Part shown: positions 1-11,533 of the stretch, in pieces
Numbering within the stretch: the first letter of the stretch is position 1
Layout of the letters: the number at the start of each line of letters is the position of its first letter
Assembly: GCA_030847615.1 (NCBI GenBank)
Contig: JAUMIR010000003.1
Location: forward strand, 24,929,001-24,993,000
Reading direction: 5' to 3'
Source: Gambelia wislizenii
Taxonomy: Eukaryota; Chordata; Lepidosauria; Squamata; Crotaphytidae
Length of the DNA stretch: 64,000 nucleotides
Notes under the pieces: generated by a model
Databases searched by the model: none
What the model was told of the DNA's origin: nothing
What the model saw: only the letters and a program-made list of their open reading frames with translations
Position numbers and translations under genes: made by a program

Positions 1-597
1 CAACAACTCAGAGATCAGCTGGGTCAGCTTGGTTAGGGAGTCTGTTAAGCAACGGGGTGGCCGGTATACCAACAGAATTCCCAAACTATCCCTGGTTTTC
101 AGGCTAAGGTACATGCACTCGATGCAAGCTGTTTTCCGGATAGGCTTCCTGGTCAAGTTTAAGTTGTTTCTATGAACCAAGGCCACGCCGCCCCCCCCGC
201 CCACTTTCCCTTATCTGCTCGCTGACCGTATACCCGACCGGGAGAGCCTGCGCCCATGTTGCAGTGCTGGCATCTCCCAGCCAGGTCTCGGTAAAGCATG
301 CCAGATTGGCGGCCTCATCCACTAAGAGGTCATGTATAATATGAGTCTTATTTTTAACCGACCTGGCATTGCAAAGGAGCAGAGTAAGGGGCTGTGGAAA
401 GGATGGTATGCTATCCAAATTATTCTGGGAACAGAGTGAACTGAAGAAGGGATAGATATTAAGCATCGATCCCTTCTTCTTTTGTAACATTTCTTCACTC
501 TGTTGCCGCCATACCTTCCCTTCCCCCACACAACCTCAATTCCTGTGCCCAGACCACTCCCGGCTACATTACATGGTCGTATTGATAAGTAATCAGT
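1..597 (-). mobile_element. L2/CR1-group LINE, start of ORF2 (endonuclease), runs off left edge
   Basis: Read on the minus strand, 529 down to 170 encodes the start of an apurinic-type endonuclease domain, with the hallmarks LLLCNARSVKNK and CFTETWLG. A run of C/G at 187-201 shifts the frame. The endonuclease then continues toward position 1 in another frame, including a VYRPP motif. The element is a decayed non-LTR retrotransposon cut by the window edge. The NARS...TETWL pattern is typical of the CR1/L2 group; I cannot fix the clade. Its 5' side faces right, directly into the tandem array at 598-1315. Confidence 0.75.
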
Positions 598-1315
598 GTA
601 AGCAGTTCTTGTGGCTTCGTGGTGGAAGAAGAGGGCATGGTTCCCCAGCAAAAGCTCACCCAGCCCAGCCAAGGTCTTGACTCTTAGCAGGCAAGCAGTT
701 CTTTATAGCTTCAGGGTGGAAGAAGTGGCGTGGCTCCCAAGCAGAAGCTCACCCAGCCCAGCCAAGGTCTTGACTCTGGCAGGCAAGCAGTTCTTGAAGC
801 TTCAGGGTGGAAGAAGGGGCGTGGCTCCCAGCAAACACTCACCCAGCCCAGCCAAGGTCTTGACTTTGGCAGGCAAGCAGTTCTTGAAGCTTCCGGGTGG
901 AAGAAGGGGTGCAGCTCCCAGCAAACACTCACCCAGCCCAGCCAAGGTCTTGACTCTGACAGGCAAGCAGTTCTTGAAGCTTCCGGGTGGAAGAAGGGGT
1001 GCAGCTCCCAGCAAACACTCACCCAGCCCAGCCAAGGTCTTGACTCTGGCAGGCAAGCAGTTCTTGAAGCTTCCGGGTGGAAGAAGGGGTGCAGCTCCCC
1101 AGCAAACACTCACCCAGCCCAGCCAAGGTCTTGACTCTGGCAGGCAAGCAGTTCTTGAAGCTTCCGGGTGGAAGAAGGGGCGCGGCTCCCCAGCAAACAC
1201 TCACCCAGCCCAGCCAAGGTCTTGACTCTAGCAGGCAAGCAATTCTTGAAGCTTCCGGGTGGAAGAAGGGGCGCAGCTCCCCAGCAAACACTCACCCAGC
1301 CCAGCCAAGATTGGA
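598..1315. repeat. Minisatellite of eight ~90-bp units
   Basis: The marker aaggtcttgact (or a variant) recurs at 671, 764, 854, 944, 1034, 1125, 1216 and 1307, so the spacing is 93, 90, 90, 90, 91, 91 and 91. Each unit carries aggcaagcagttcttgaagc and a gggtggaagaagg block. Units are highly similar, with the first two the most diverged. The near-90-bp period is divisible by three, so long open frames appear on both strands; these are by-products. The array sits at the 5' flank of the minus-strand LINE and may be its repeated 5'UTR. Confidence 0.9.
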
Positions 1316-1867
1316 TTGCAAGATGGGTGCCCCATGGGTGCCCTCCATGCCGCCGCCACCACGGTCCCATTTGTGAAGCTTATGGGGGCCAAAAAACCTT
1401 TAAGAAAAATTGCAGCTGCTGCTATTTGACAATACTGCCAAACAATCCATTTTTGAGGGGGTTGTATAGACTGAGCCAAAGTCTCTCTGGACTAGCGGAG
1501 TTGGAGGCCAGCGTAATTTGCTTCTGCTGCTGCCAATCCTCCACCTGAGGCAGCCAGCACACTTTGCCTAATGTATAGTCCAGCCCCCTATGGCATATGC
1601 CTTTAGCTGTGAATTATGTGATTGCATTTCCCCAGTATATAGCCTCCACAATGCCTGCCTATCACCTACCTAACTGACTAAACATCCAAATGGAGTTTTA
1701 AAGCAATTTAAATCAATAGATAAGTACAGACTTACCACTCAATTATTCATTGAGTCTACTCTAGCTGGTATTTAGGCCACTGAACACATATTCAAATCTA
1801 GCAAACACATGGATTTTAGGTGCCTGCATGTTTGTTGTCACAATTGTGCCCCCTTCTCCATAGGACT
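1316..1867. other. Unassigned intergenic sequence
   Basis: I see no gene or recognisable repeat here. Confidence 0.5.
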
Positions 1868-2295
1868 GAATCATAGAATCATAGAATTGCAGAGTTGGAA
1901 GAGACCACGAGGGGCATCAGTCCAACCCCCTGCCATGCAGGAAATCTTGATCAAAGCATCCCCGACAGATGGCCATCCAGCCTCTGTTTAAAGACCTCCA
2001 AGGAAGGAGACCCCACCACACTCCGAGGGAGTGTGTTCCACTGCCAAACAGCTCTTACTGTCAAAAAGTTCCTCCTAATGTTGAGGTGGAACCTCTGTTC
2101 CTGGAGCTTGCATCCATTGCTCTGTGTTCCAGTCTCTGGAGCAGCAGAAAACAAGCCTGCTCCATCCTCAGCGTGACATCCCTTCAAATACTTAAACAGG
2201 GCTATCATATCGCCTCTTAACCATCTTTTTTCCAGGCTAAACATACCCAGCTCCCTAAGTCTCTCCTCATAAGGCATCGTTTCCATCGATTGCAT
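1868..2295 (-). mobile_element. CR1 LINE 3' end with ORF2 C-terminus
   Basis: The left edge has the CR1-type terminal octamer repeat (tcatagaa, twice). The minus-strand reading gives the CR1 ORF2 C-terminal signature, including LNIRRNFLTVRAVWQWNTLP and the ending LDGHLSGML, open for 114 codons (2295-1951). This is a 5'-truncated CR1 copy, typical for the family. Confidence 0.9.
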
Positions 2296-3586
2296 GGACA
2301 GAATCCTGTTGTTACACTAGACTGGCATAACTACACCAGTGCAGATGGTGGTGGCAAGAGGAAAAAGGTTCATGTGTGTAACAGCCATGGAGGAAGGCAG
2401 ATACTAGAAAAATACTCAGAGTCCACATATTTTTCTGACTTCCCCTAACCACTACTGCATGACTCTAGAAAAAATGAAATGGCTAATGTAGAATTCTTGC
2501 CTATATCTTCAAATTATTGGGTTATTATGGTTCCTAGTTGAAAACCAGGGCACGCAACAACTGAGCAAAGAATTTGAAGCTAGTTCTCCCCAGCTGAAGT
2601 CTGTCACTCTATCCATGGACTTAAAAAAGGTGCCATCTTCCTTTAAAGTTTAGATCTGTGGTTGTAAGAGCAAAAGTATATGCACTCCTACTTTACTTTT
2701 TTTTCTATGAGGGCTTTGGGACGTTTTGCAAGAGTTAATGGAGCTCACCAGACACAGCTACTGGACACAAATTTTTACAAAGTGTCATGCTTTCCAAACT
2801 GAGAAATCTTCATTGCCATGTTGGCATAGCTTGAGTAAAGCACCGTATTTATTGGTCTCTACCACTCTCAGCAATTTGGCAGGGAAAATGTCTACATTTT
2901 AGCTCCAACTATATTGTGGAGCTGCAGCTGAAATCTGCTTCTGACACACAGATGGTCCAGTTGTTGGGAGAGGAGGATAGCTGCCTCTCAGTGTTATCGT
3001 TTGACTAACTTGCTAATCATTATAACAATTCGAATGACCAAGCCATATGGGTGAGCTAGATGGTTGCAGCACTTTAGCGTAACATTCAAACAATGTTCCC
3101 GGACCACGGCTACTTAATAATGCATTATAATTAATAAACTTTACAAAAAGCCTCTCGTCAGCATGGATTTGATGGTGTTTTCCTAAAGTGCCCAAATGAC
3201 GGCTCTGTGGAGTCCTTTGTTGCGTCAGATGATTGGTTGACAATGTGCACTTCCTCCTCTCGAAAATGAGATTGGAGTCCTAATGCAACTAATGTGGGGC
3301 ATGTGATCCCATTATCATTTTCTCTGCTGATCTATTAGGTGTTTTTCTGCCCCACTTCATGCTGTTTTTCATTATCCCTTCAGACTGGATGCCCTATCTG
3401 AAGAGCTGATGGGAAAAGAGAGAGAGAAATAAATGAACCGGAGATAATTTGGTGATAATTTGGTGCCTTGCTCTTCTCTGAGGTGTGTGAGAGTGTGCCT
3501 ACTGTATGAGTATCCTCACTTCCCTGAATAGGTACAATAGTTTGAAGGTCTGGACCAGAGTTTGGAAAGTTATTAATGTAAACTCA
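2296..3586. other. Unassigned intergenic sequence
   Basis: AT-rich sequence with no gene, clear repeat or RNA signal that I can recognise. Short open frames such as 3243-3013 lack any family feature. Confidence 0.5.
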
Positions 3587-4152
3587 GGACTTTATCAGAC
3601 CACTCCCCTAAACCCATTCTTTTGCCACATAATTTCTGCCATTTTTATGCCAGTAAAAGAACTCCCCATACCACACTTACCTCCTATGTGAAAAGGCTTC
3701 CACAGCAATGAATGAGGAGTGAATGGAGCTCTGTTCACTTCCTCTATTGAAATCCCACGGATTCTTGCGAGAATATATAGCATGGGAAATTTAAAAAGAA
3801 AAATTAAGATAAAAAAGTTAAAGTTTTGAAAACCACATAAACACACTATAAAAGCCCAAGTAAACTGGGGAGGGTCACCTGCCTGGATGTTGTGTTGTCA
3901 CCCAGAAGTGTTCGGGCAGGGCCAGCCATTGACACTGGAATGAGAAGAGGACATTGGTGTGAGGTTTCATATGCTGGCAATGCTGGAAAAATATCACCAT
4001 GGCTGATCTATTGACGGCTTGGGCCATCAGTGAAAAAGTACAGTGTATGGCCAGTACCTAAACACAAAAGAATGACATCGTCTGATATGCACGCCCTTTC
4101 GTGTTTATGTGGCATCATTATGATGCCATTTTTCGTGTGTCTGATAAAATCC
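3587..4152. mobile_element. Candidate non-autonomous DNA transposon (566 bp)
   Basis: Ends are inverted: ggactttatcagac at 3587-3600 matches the complement of gtctgataaaatcc at 4139-4152 with one mismatch. Flanking octamers taaactca and taagccaa share five of eight bases, which would suit a decayed hAT-type duplication. No transposase is present. Confidence 0.4.
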
Positions 4153-6688
4153 TAAGCCAATATAGCAACACATTAAAGCCATGCATAACTGAACAGTGGT
4201 TGAATGATATTCTGGGAGCCATAGCAGCACCTATTTCAGAAGGACATTCTATTCCTTCCTTTTAATAGTAATTTTTAAAACTCTGTCATTCCCTATAAAA
4301 AAGAAGCAATGTGGGGGGGTTTAGACCCCCTCCTCCAACCTCATCCTACTGCATCCATATTCATTTTCCTTTAAGCACCACTACACCTCCACCACTGCCA
4401 TCCTAACCTTCAATAGAGATCAGAATCAAAGAACATGAAATGACAATATAGAGCTGAGGAACACGTTTTTAAAAGAGCAATCAAAATTATCAGGGAAAAG
4501 GAAGAACTTTCCTAGAAGGCGAAGCTACAACATCTGAAGCTTTTTAGTTTAGGAGAAGAAAGGAGAAGAAAGTGAGGGAAAGTGCTAACCTAGGACTCTG
4601 TGAGGTCTAGGTTCATATTATTGCTCAGAGATGGAAAATCACTGGGTGACACTCTCTCAGAAATAGAGGAGGGCAGGGGCAAGCCCCCTCTGAAAAATCA
4701 TGACCAGAAAACCCCTAGGATTAGGTTGCCAGAAGTCAGAGTCGACTTGGAAGGCACATAACAAAACAAAACGGGGATGTGACAGAGTTATACAAAATTG
4801 TCTGCCACCTTGAAGACTAACAGCATGAATTTTTGTGTCCACTTCATCAGATGCAACTCAGTGGTTCAAGCAATAAATACATATGTACCCAGTGGACATG
4901 GTAGGAAGGGGATGCTGATAAATTAGATACACAATGTACTGAAGGTGACCATTATATTATTGACATTGATCATTAACAAAACTGCTAAATGAGGAGTGAG
5001 CAATGAGAAAAGGTGCAGGGACCAATCCAGTGCTGATGCCAGGCCTACTATTGCCCCTGGAGTACTTGCTTTTGCCTGTACTCTCTGTCAGGTCACTTGG
5101 GGGACCTGGTCTTTAGGTTCAAGGTATTGGTGTCTGGTTGTTCCTGTGTCATTGGGAACATATCAATGAATCCACTCCAGGTTTTGGACAGCGTTAAAGA
5201 AGCTGCCTAAGGCGATGACACTTTCCAGAAAACAGGTGTCAGCACCTTGGAGAGCTCCGTTAAAACCTGGAGTGGATTCACCACTGACATGGGAACTACC
5301 AGCTGCTGCTTCATCAGGGTCCAGTTGTACTTGCACCACTGAATTTGCTCTGCAAAATAGGCCATGTGGCTATTCTAAAAGCAGTACATGCACGGACAGT
5401 TAAGCCAGCCTTTTGGAGCATGGAGCAGAGCTTGGGAAAGTTCTTTTTTGGACCACAATTCCCAGAATTTTCTCAGCCAGCATGGCCAATGTGATCATAA
5501 GTGGCCATGATAATTGAGGAATTCCGGCAGCTGCAAGTATGCCAGGAGATATATAAGACAGCCATGTATGCATCACCAGAGAAGAGGACAAAAGAAAGCA
5601 CAGATTTGCAAGAAATTTCCATGAGCCAATTGATAGGTATTCAAATTATGATAGCAATTTCTCAATGGGGTATCAATACCATAGGTGAGAATAGCTATCT
5701 TAATTGAAATGGCAATATATCTTACCACAGTGACTGAGTGATTTATGTACCTGTTCAATCTCCTCCCCAAGTGCTGTTTGCTGGGCAAATCCACAGCTGG
5801 TGCACTCTCTCCTCATGGTCCTTCAACATTAGAGCAGACATGGACAGCCCTTCAAACAAATGACACTATCCTTTGAAGCCCCTTCAAAGTGCCCTTTGTA
5901 ATGTAAGGCACATGGTCACCCTGCTCTCCTTCTGCTGACATCTTACTGGTATTTTGACCATAAGGAAGATGAATAAATGTGCACTGATTATGGACTCATC
6001 CCATCCCTGCTGGATTTGGCCTGACTCATTGCTGTTTTGACTGGTTTCTGAAGAAGGTCCTCCCACTCTGGGTGAAAAAAGTCACATTTGGACCCACAAA
6101 GGCACTCCCCAAAGACCTGGACAAGTCCCAGTATAGAAATGTATTTGTGAGTCAGATTAAACCTACTCTATGTAGCACGTATCAAGTAAGATAAAAAAGA
6201 ATTCTGCATGCTGCAACTCTTCGATACTATTGAACCTTGTGACTGAGGAACAAATTACAGATAAGATTTAATTCTTTCAACAAACACAAAATAAACCAAA
6301 CTAAATTAAGATGAGATCCATTACTGGATTTGCAATTCTGTTTTGACGAGCTGAATTATTCTTGCTCAGGGTGAAAGGTGGAAAATTTATTTCTGCTCTA
6401 ATAACAAATGGATTTTAGAAAATGTGATTTTCATTTACAAAGCAACTATCTGTGTAAGTAATGATCAGTTCAATAGAATTTCACAATGTGTATGAAGAAA
6501 AGACCCAAATATTGACCTTGCACAAAAAGCCACTATCTATGCTGTTTGCTTTAAAAAAAAAACAACTAGCAGAATGCAGAATGGGTCTCACTATTTCCTA
6601 AAGGACCACTCCCAAAAATAAAGTGTACAAACTTGGCCAAGGCACCAGCTCAGCAGGAATTACTGAACATCCCTGATACCTGGAGTAA
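4153..6688. other. Unassigned intergenic sequence with a SINE tail and a foldback
   Basis: No gene seen. About 4710-4770 (+) is a SINE-tail remnant ending in a cgacttggaaggcacataac motif. A perfect 19-bp inverted repeat lies at 5167-5185 and 5262-5280. Confidence 0.5.
5167..5280. repeat. Hairpin with perfect 19-bp arms
   Basis: tgaatccactccaggtttt at 5167-5185 is exactly complementary to 5262-5280, leaving a 76-base loop that itself contains a tgacac/gtgtca pair. No transposon family is recognised. Confidence 0.75.
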
Positions 6689-6696
6689 CTCTAGAC

Positions 6697-7108
6697 CAGT
6701 GGTTCTTAACCTTTTCTTTACCAAAGACTCACTTTAAACATCTTTTGTTGCCGTGGTCTGCCAAGACATAACTCAAAATTTGAAACAACAACAATAATGC
6801 CACATTGTTGTCATCATCAATCATCATCATCACCATCTTCATCATCATACAATTACACCATCCATTAAAACTTCCTCCCTCAGAGACACTGGAGAGGGAA
6901 GGAAGACCTTTCTCTTGCTTCTTCCTGCAAGTTTGTGGCTAGAATGGATTGAATGGCAATGTGCAGGCCAAGGCAGCCTGCCAGCCATCCTTTGCCTTGG
7001 CTCCTGTCATGTGGGCACTCCACTAAAGGGAGGAGATGGGCCAAGCAACTTTCAAGCCTTCGCAGACCCCCTATGAGGACCTCACGGACCCCAGGTTAAG
7101 AACCATTG
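6697..7108. mobile_element. hAT-type MITE, copy 1 of 3
   Basis: The left end cagtggttcttaacc is inverted at the right end as ggttaagaaccattg. The left flank ctctagac (6689-6696) fits the nTCTAGAn target preferred by hAT/Charlie elements; the right flank is decayed. The interior has a TCA-rich microsatellite and matches the copies at 20844 and 39031, including aagtttgtggctagaatgg. It has no coding capacity. Confidence 0.8.
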
Positions 7109-7938
7109 ATATACTCTTGTTGACAGACAACCACAGAAAGTGCTTCCATTCTAAATCAACTGAGCTAGGAATTCCAGATCTTATTTCCTGTCAATGACTG
7201 GAGATTAGAATTGGGATCTCATGATACAGTGGTGGTGGGGTTTTGGAGAAGGTTAATATTATGGAATGGAGGGACCCACTAGCTGAAAACATCTTGCTCT
7301 GTAGGTGAGGGTATCTGGACTCACAGAAAAAGCAGTTTCCCACTCCTGGTGCAGAGTGTCATGATGAAAATCAAAAAATCCAGGGAGTTGTGTTAATCCA
7401 TATCAACAAAGGAGTTCCAGCAGTTTTCATTTCCATAGAAGCAGATCTTTTGTAGAGTGAATGGGTCTTGGTTGCCACTTCAAGGCCAACCATCTCAAAA
7501 TACCTTGCAATAAACAAGAAGAGCTGAGAGGAGGGAAATGCAATTCCTGACCAATCTGAAGGCTGCAGTTAAACTCAGGAAGAATAGAGAAGATGGAGTG
7601 TGGACATCACTAAGCAGCATTCTAACCCCACAAGCACTTGCCCCAGTACACTACAATCTGCCACTGATGTATCACCTCCCATATCTGATGACACAGAACA
7701 TGTAGCCCATGAAAGCTTGACTATATTAGTTTTTAAGGTACAACTACATTCTCAATTGTCTTCAGAGAATTGTTTCAGTGGGGTATTTCATGGTGTTGAG
7801 GTGCAGAGGCAAGGCTACTCGCCAAAGGGAGAAGCAGAATGTTATGAACCATCCATAGGCCCTTGTAAATAACAAAAACAAAGATAAGCGTCTGATTTGA
7901 GAACCACAATATAAGTATACTGTATATACATGAGAATC
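7109..7938. other. Unassigned intergenic sequence
   Basis: No gene or repeat recognised. A 90-codon open frame at 7600-7872 has no family feature. Confidence 0.5.
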
Positions 7939-8825
7939 ATAATCACATCAAGCCATGGTACCTCAGCCAATCAAGAATTAATAAAATCTACAAAATTAAA
8001 GAAAATAAATGCTGGAAATGTGACAAGGAACCGGGCTCAAAGTGGTGGAATTGCCCAATATTGAAAAGATACTGGGCTAAGATTTACATTATAATACAGA
8101 AATACTAAAAAATACAATACTCAATGGACCCCAAGCTATACTTATTTAATATGACTTCAGAACTTAACAGAAAAGATGAGAGAAGATATTGGTGACTAAT
8201 ACTTTATATGATTAAGGTGGCAAGAATAAATTTAGCATCAAAGTGGAAATTAAAAGAAGCCCCTTCTATAGATGATTGCCTATTGAAATTAAATGAAATG
8301 AAAGAACTAGACAGGCCTACACATATTCTGAACAGGGAATTTACAAACAAAGTGGAAACAGACTGGTTACCAGTAATAAAATACTGGGAAGATAGATGGG
8401 ATATTAAACATGATTTATTGACTGAACAATGTGTGTAGATGAAACATTACAAGATACCGTATTGTGTAAATATAAAAGGATAGTTGGGGGTAACAATACT
8501 GTTGAAAATATATTGGTATTGAAAGTGGAATGCATCTATAGTAAATTACAAGGGAAACATTGGGAAATGTGAAATGAAGTTGAAATTTTTAAAAAAAGAT
8601 TTTTTAAACAATTCTTATAAGGTAGTAATACTTGGGAAGTCATGGAATAGAAGCTAAGAGGGGAAATTGTTTCATGTTTGATTGTACAATGTATTGGTAA
8701 ACTTAATAGCTTTATTCCTTTTAACCCTGTTTAAGTTATGATGTAAGCTGTTTATTTAGATAACTCATTTATAATATAGAACTATTATTTAAATAAATAT
8801 TGGAAAAATAATAATCACGTCAAGC
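7939..8825 (+). mobile_element. 5'-truncated L1 with 15-bp target-site duplication
   Basis: ataatcacatcaagc (7939-7953) recurs as ataatcacgtcaagc (8811-8825), flanking an 857-bp insert. The insert encodes the L1 ORF2 C-terminus on the + strand: a CWKCDKEPGSKWWNCP zinc-like motif near 8010, then an open stretch at 8208-8438 containing YWEDRWDI. It has scattered stops, so it is dead. It ends in an AT-rich 3' tail. Duplication length and truncation are as expected of target-primed reverse transcription. Confidence 0.85.
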
Positions 8826-9450
8826 AAAAGACTTAAGAAGTCAGAAGACAGATACTCACTTTTAAAAAAATGTTTAGGCAGCAGCAATAGACCATTTAAA
8901 ATCCTAAAGTGAAATTGATTTCTTTATCAGGCCCAATAAAGGAATAGCAGGAAGTGAACAAAGGACCTCCTGACTCACAATGGGGAATTTAAACTTAGCA
9001 AAACAAACCATCCACAGCTACAGAGAGTTATGAATAGCTTTGTCCACAGATGCTATTTAGATGGATTTTTTCAGAACAATATTCACCTATTGTTTAGAAC
9101 CATTTCTATATACTGTATTGTGGCCTCTGTTGCCCAGATGTGCGTGATTAACTGGCAGGGCCTTTATCACAGGATACGTTAAATTGATGTTGCTTTATGG
9201 CTGCAAACAGTATAGCAGCTGAGAGAGGGGTATTAATAAAGAATTAGCAGGCTTCCACGCCCACTGCACCCTTGGGCACATTGTCAGGTCCCATTTGGCT
9301 ACTGTAAGAAAACTAGCAGCATTGCCTTTTACATAAAGGGGTGAAATCGCACGTGAAAATTATCCATTCTACAGAGAAAAGAATGAAAATTGTAGGTAGC
9401 TGTGCTGCTCCAGTAGAAGAGTGGAAAATCCAGAAACAATAGCAGTGGGA
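8826..9450. other. Unassigned intergenic sequence
   Basis: No gene or recognised repeat. Confidence 0.5.
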
Positions 9451-9454
9451 AGGC

Positions 9455-9535
9455 ATCAAATCCTGTCTGATCTTGGAAGCTAAGCAGGGTCAGGCTTGAT
9501 TAGTACTTGGATGCCCAGGTTTGGTGGTGGCCAGG
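9455..9535 (+). mobile_element. 5S rRNA-derived SINE, partial
   Basis: Contains tgtctgatcttggaagctaa, then gcagggtcaggcttgattag and tacttggatg, matching the internal promoter part of vertebrate 5S rRNA (A box and C box). It lacks the 5' and 3' ends of 5S rRNA and continues into unrelated sequence, so it is a SINE fragment, not a 5S gene. Confidence 0.75.
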
Positions 9536-9677
9536 AGTACATTTGCATAGTTAAAACTAGTGTACCACCTGCACCCTTTTCCTGAGAAGTTAGATCTGGC
9601 TATGATGGCACATCCCATGATTACATTCTGCTTGGACTACTGTAATATACTGTGGGGCTGCCTATGGAAACTCTTCA

Positions 9678-9966
9678 GGGAGCCCTGGTGGTGCAGTGGT
9701 TAAATGCAGGTACTGCAAGCCACCACGTTGCAAGTTCGATTCCAGCAGGCTCCAAGGTTCACTCAGCCTTCCATCCTTTCGTAGGTCGGTAAAATGAGGA
9801 CCCGGCTTGTGGGGGCAATTAGCTAACACACATTGGAAGCTGTATAATGCATTGGAAGATGTATAAATAGCAATTGCTTAAAACAATTTGTAAGCCGCTC
9901 TGATAGCCTTGTGGCTGAAGAGCGGGGTATAAATAACTAACTAAATTAAAAAAAAAAAAAAGAAAA
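9678..9966 (+). mobile_element. tRNA-derived SINE with Sauria-like head, copy 1
   Basis: The head gggagccctggtggtgcagt carries a tRNA A box, and gcaagttcgattcc carries the B box. ggtcggtaaaatgag follows, then a tail ending gcggggtataaataa and an A-rich run. Short flanking aaactc repeats suggest a target-site duplication. Inserted in the L2 element. Confidence 0.85.
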
Positions 9967-10482
9967 AGAAACTCCAGCAGGTCCAAAATGCTGTGGCCAG
10001 GCTGTTGACTGGGCCTAGTTACAAGGATCATATAACTCACCTGCTGAAACAGCTTCATTGGCTGCTGATCCATTTCTGAGACAAATTCAAAGTGCTGGTT
10101 ATGACTTTTAATGCCTTACATGGCTTGGGTCAAGACTATCTGAAAGACTGTATCTCCCCATACGACCCAGCCAGAGTTCAAAGATCTTCAGGGGAAGGTT
10201 TTCTCTTGTTCCCATGACCTTCAGAGGCATGGTTGGTGAGGACACAGGAGACAGCCTTCTCAGTGGCTCCTCCAGATTGTGGACAATCAGTGTGAACAAG
10301 ACACTCTGTTCTCTTTCCGTCAGCAGGTTACACCTTTTTTTTAATTGACGCAGGTCTTCAACTGAGTCTAATATACGGCAGCATAGTGTTTGAAGTGGAG
10401 TGCTCTGTTTTTATTTTGTATGTTTCTAATTATATTGTAAATGTAAACTTTTTAAAACTGTGTGCTTTCAACTTTTGTAATA

Positions 10483-10743
10483 CAGGTTGCCCCCTGAATC
10501 CACAGAAGAGACGTTCCTGGACTTACCGTGTAAAAGAGAAAGCGCAGATAATAGCAAACCCTATTAAAATAAAGGACTTCCTGTACAAATATATCATAGA
10601 ATTGCACTGGAGGACCTAGCAATTCCTAGAGAGGATGCCTCTATGGGCATTTTCCAGCACAACTCTATGCTATGTGACACTATTTTGTGTCCCTCAGACA
10701 GCTGAAACCAAAGATATTGGTTTCCCTGTACAGGGGCGACCTG
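10483..10743. mobile_element. Tigger/pogo-like MITE (261 bp), family 1
   Basis: Starts with caggttgcccc after a TA and ends with ggggcgacctg, an inverted pair. The copy at 56402-56663 has the same length and interior (gataatagcaaaccctatta). It splits the 3'UTR of the L2 element. Confidence 0.75.
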
Positions 10744-10934
10744 TTGTACTTTTTAAGCTAAACATTTGTTTTGAATTTTGTAAGCCACCTTGGGTGCCTT
10801 GGCAGGAGAAAGGCAGGGTATAAATGGAATAAAATAAATATATAAATACAGACAGATATAAAGGAACTATAAAGGAACCAAGTGCTATAGCACCTCTGAC
10901 TATTCCTTGCCTAAAACAAAGTCATGGGTTGTTC

Positions 10935-11275
10935 ATGAAGTCACCTTAAGCAATGCTACTAGTGTTCTTGCAATTGACTGCAGTTTCCATTCTGATTGTC
11001 TGAGCCAAAGTATGGAAAATATTTAATTATTTCAATGTCTGCTTTAATGTTATGTAAATCATCCATGGCCATTATTTTAGTGTTCTTAATGTTCAAGTGT
11101 AAACTCGCCTTTGCACTTTCTTCCTTGACTTTCTTCAGTAATTGTTCAAAGTCTTTATTTTCTGCTAGAAGTATGGTATCATCTGCGTATCTTAAACTGT
11201 TGATGTTCCTTCCTTCAATTTTCATGCTTCCTTGCTTCAAGTCTAATCCTGCTTTATGTATGATATGTTCTTCGT
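10935..11275 (-). pseudogene. BovB/RTE LINE reverse-transcriptase fragment
   Basis: On the minus strand, 11240-10959 is open and contains GRNINSLRYADDTILLAE, the RTE/BovB catalytic block with YADD, followed by KVKEES and LNIKNTKIMA. Upstream codons give AGLD before the first methionine. Both ends of the element are missing, so this is a fragment without the endonuclease domain. Confidence 0.9.
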
Positions 11276-11310
11276 TTGCGAAGAAAAGCCAGAGAGAGAG
11301 ACAAGTTAAA
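11270..11310 (+). mobile_element. 3' tail of the C2HC-zinc LINE family
   Basis: cttcgtttgcgaagaaaagc and the following agagag track match the 3' end of the LINE at 49693-50219. Only the tail is present, abutting the BovB fragment. Confidence 0.6.
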
Positions 11311-11350
11311 CAGACAGGGTGATAAAATGCAGCCCAAATGATCTAATGTT

Positions 11351-11533
11351 TAGATTTTCCTTGGGTTTTTTTTCCGGGCTGTGAGGCCTCGTTCTGGAAG
11401 AGTTTACTTCTGACGTTTTGCCTGCATCTGCAGCTGGCATTGTCAGAAGTAAACTCTTCCAGAACACGGCCTCACAGACCGGGAAAAAAAACAAGGAAAA
11501 TCTATGGATGCCGGCCATGAAATCCTTCGACTT
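11351..11533. mobile_element. Penelope-like element ends in a long palindrome
   Basis: The left arm 11351-11414 pairs with the right arm 11442-11504 around a 27-base centre. Both arms match the terminal segment of the Penelope copies at 53351 and 55050 (ctcttccagaacacgg and caaggaaaatctatggatg). The right copy extends to about 11533. The centre carries the decayed hammerhead-like stem II segment. No ORF remains. Confidence 0.85.

Larger units (their letters stand above)
9605..10850 (+). mobile_element. L2-type LINE 3' portion interrupted by a SINE and a MITE
   Basis: The reverse-transcriptase C-terminal region reads DYCN...LW before the SINE at 9678 and resumes at about 9967 with LQQVQNAVARLLTG, DHITHLLKQLHWL and FKVLVMTFNALHGLGQDYL, as expected of L2-group LINEs. 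The 3'UTR is split by the MITE at 10483-10743, and the L2-like tail tgtaagccaccttgggtgcc and gggtataaat follows at about 10780-10825. Stops make it a dead copy. Confidence 0.8.

Noticed and set aside
611..1548. Long open frames on both strands through the 90-bp array (up to 204 codons)
   Set aside because: They follow from a repeat length near a multiple of three with no stops per unit; the translation is the repeat itself and no family feature is present.
6808..6852. TCATCA run as a CRISPR-like array
   Set aside because: It is a trinucleotide microsatellite inside the hAT MITE; no spacer structure.
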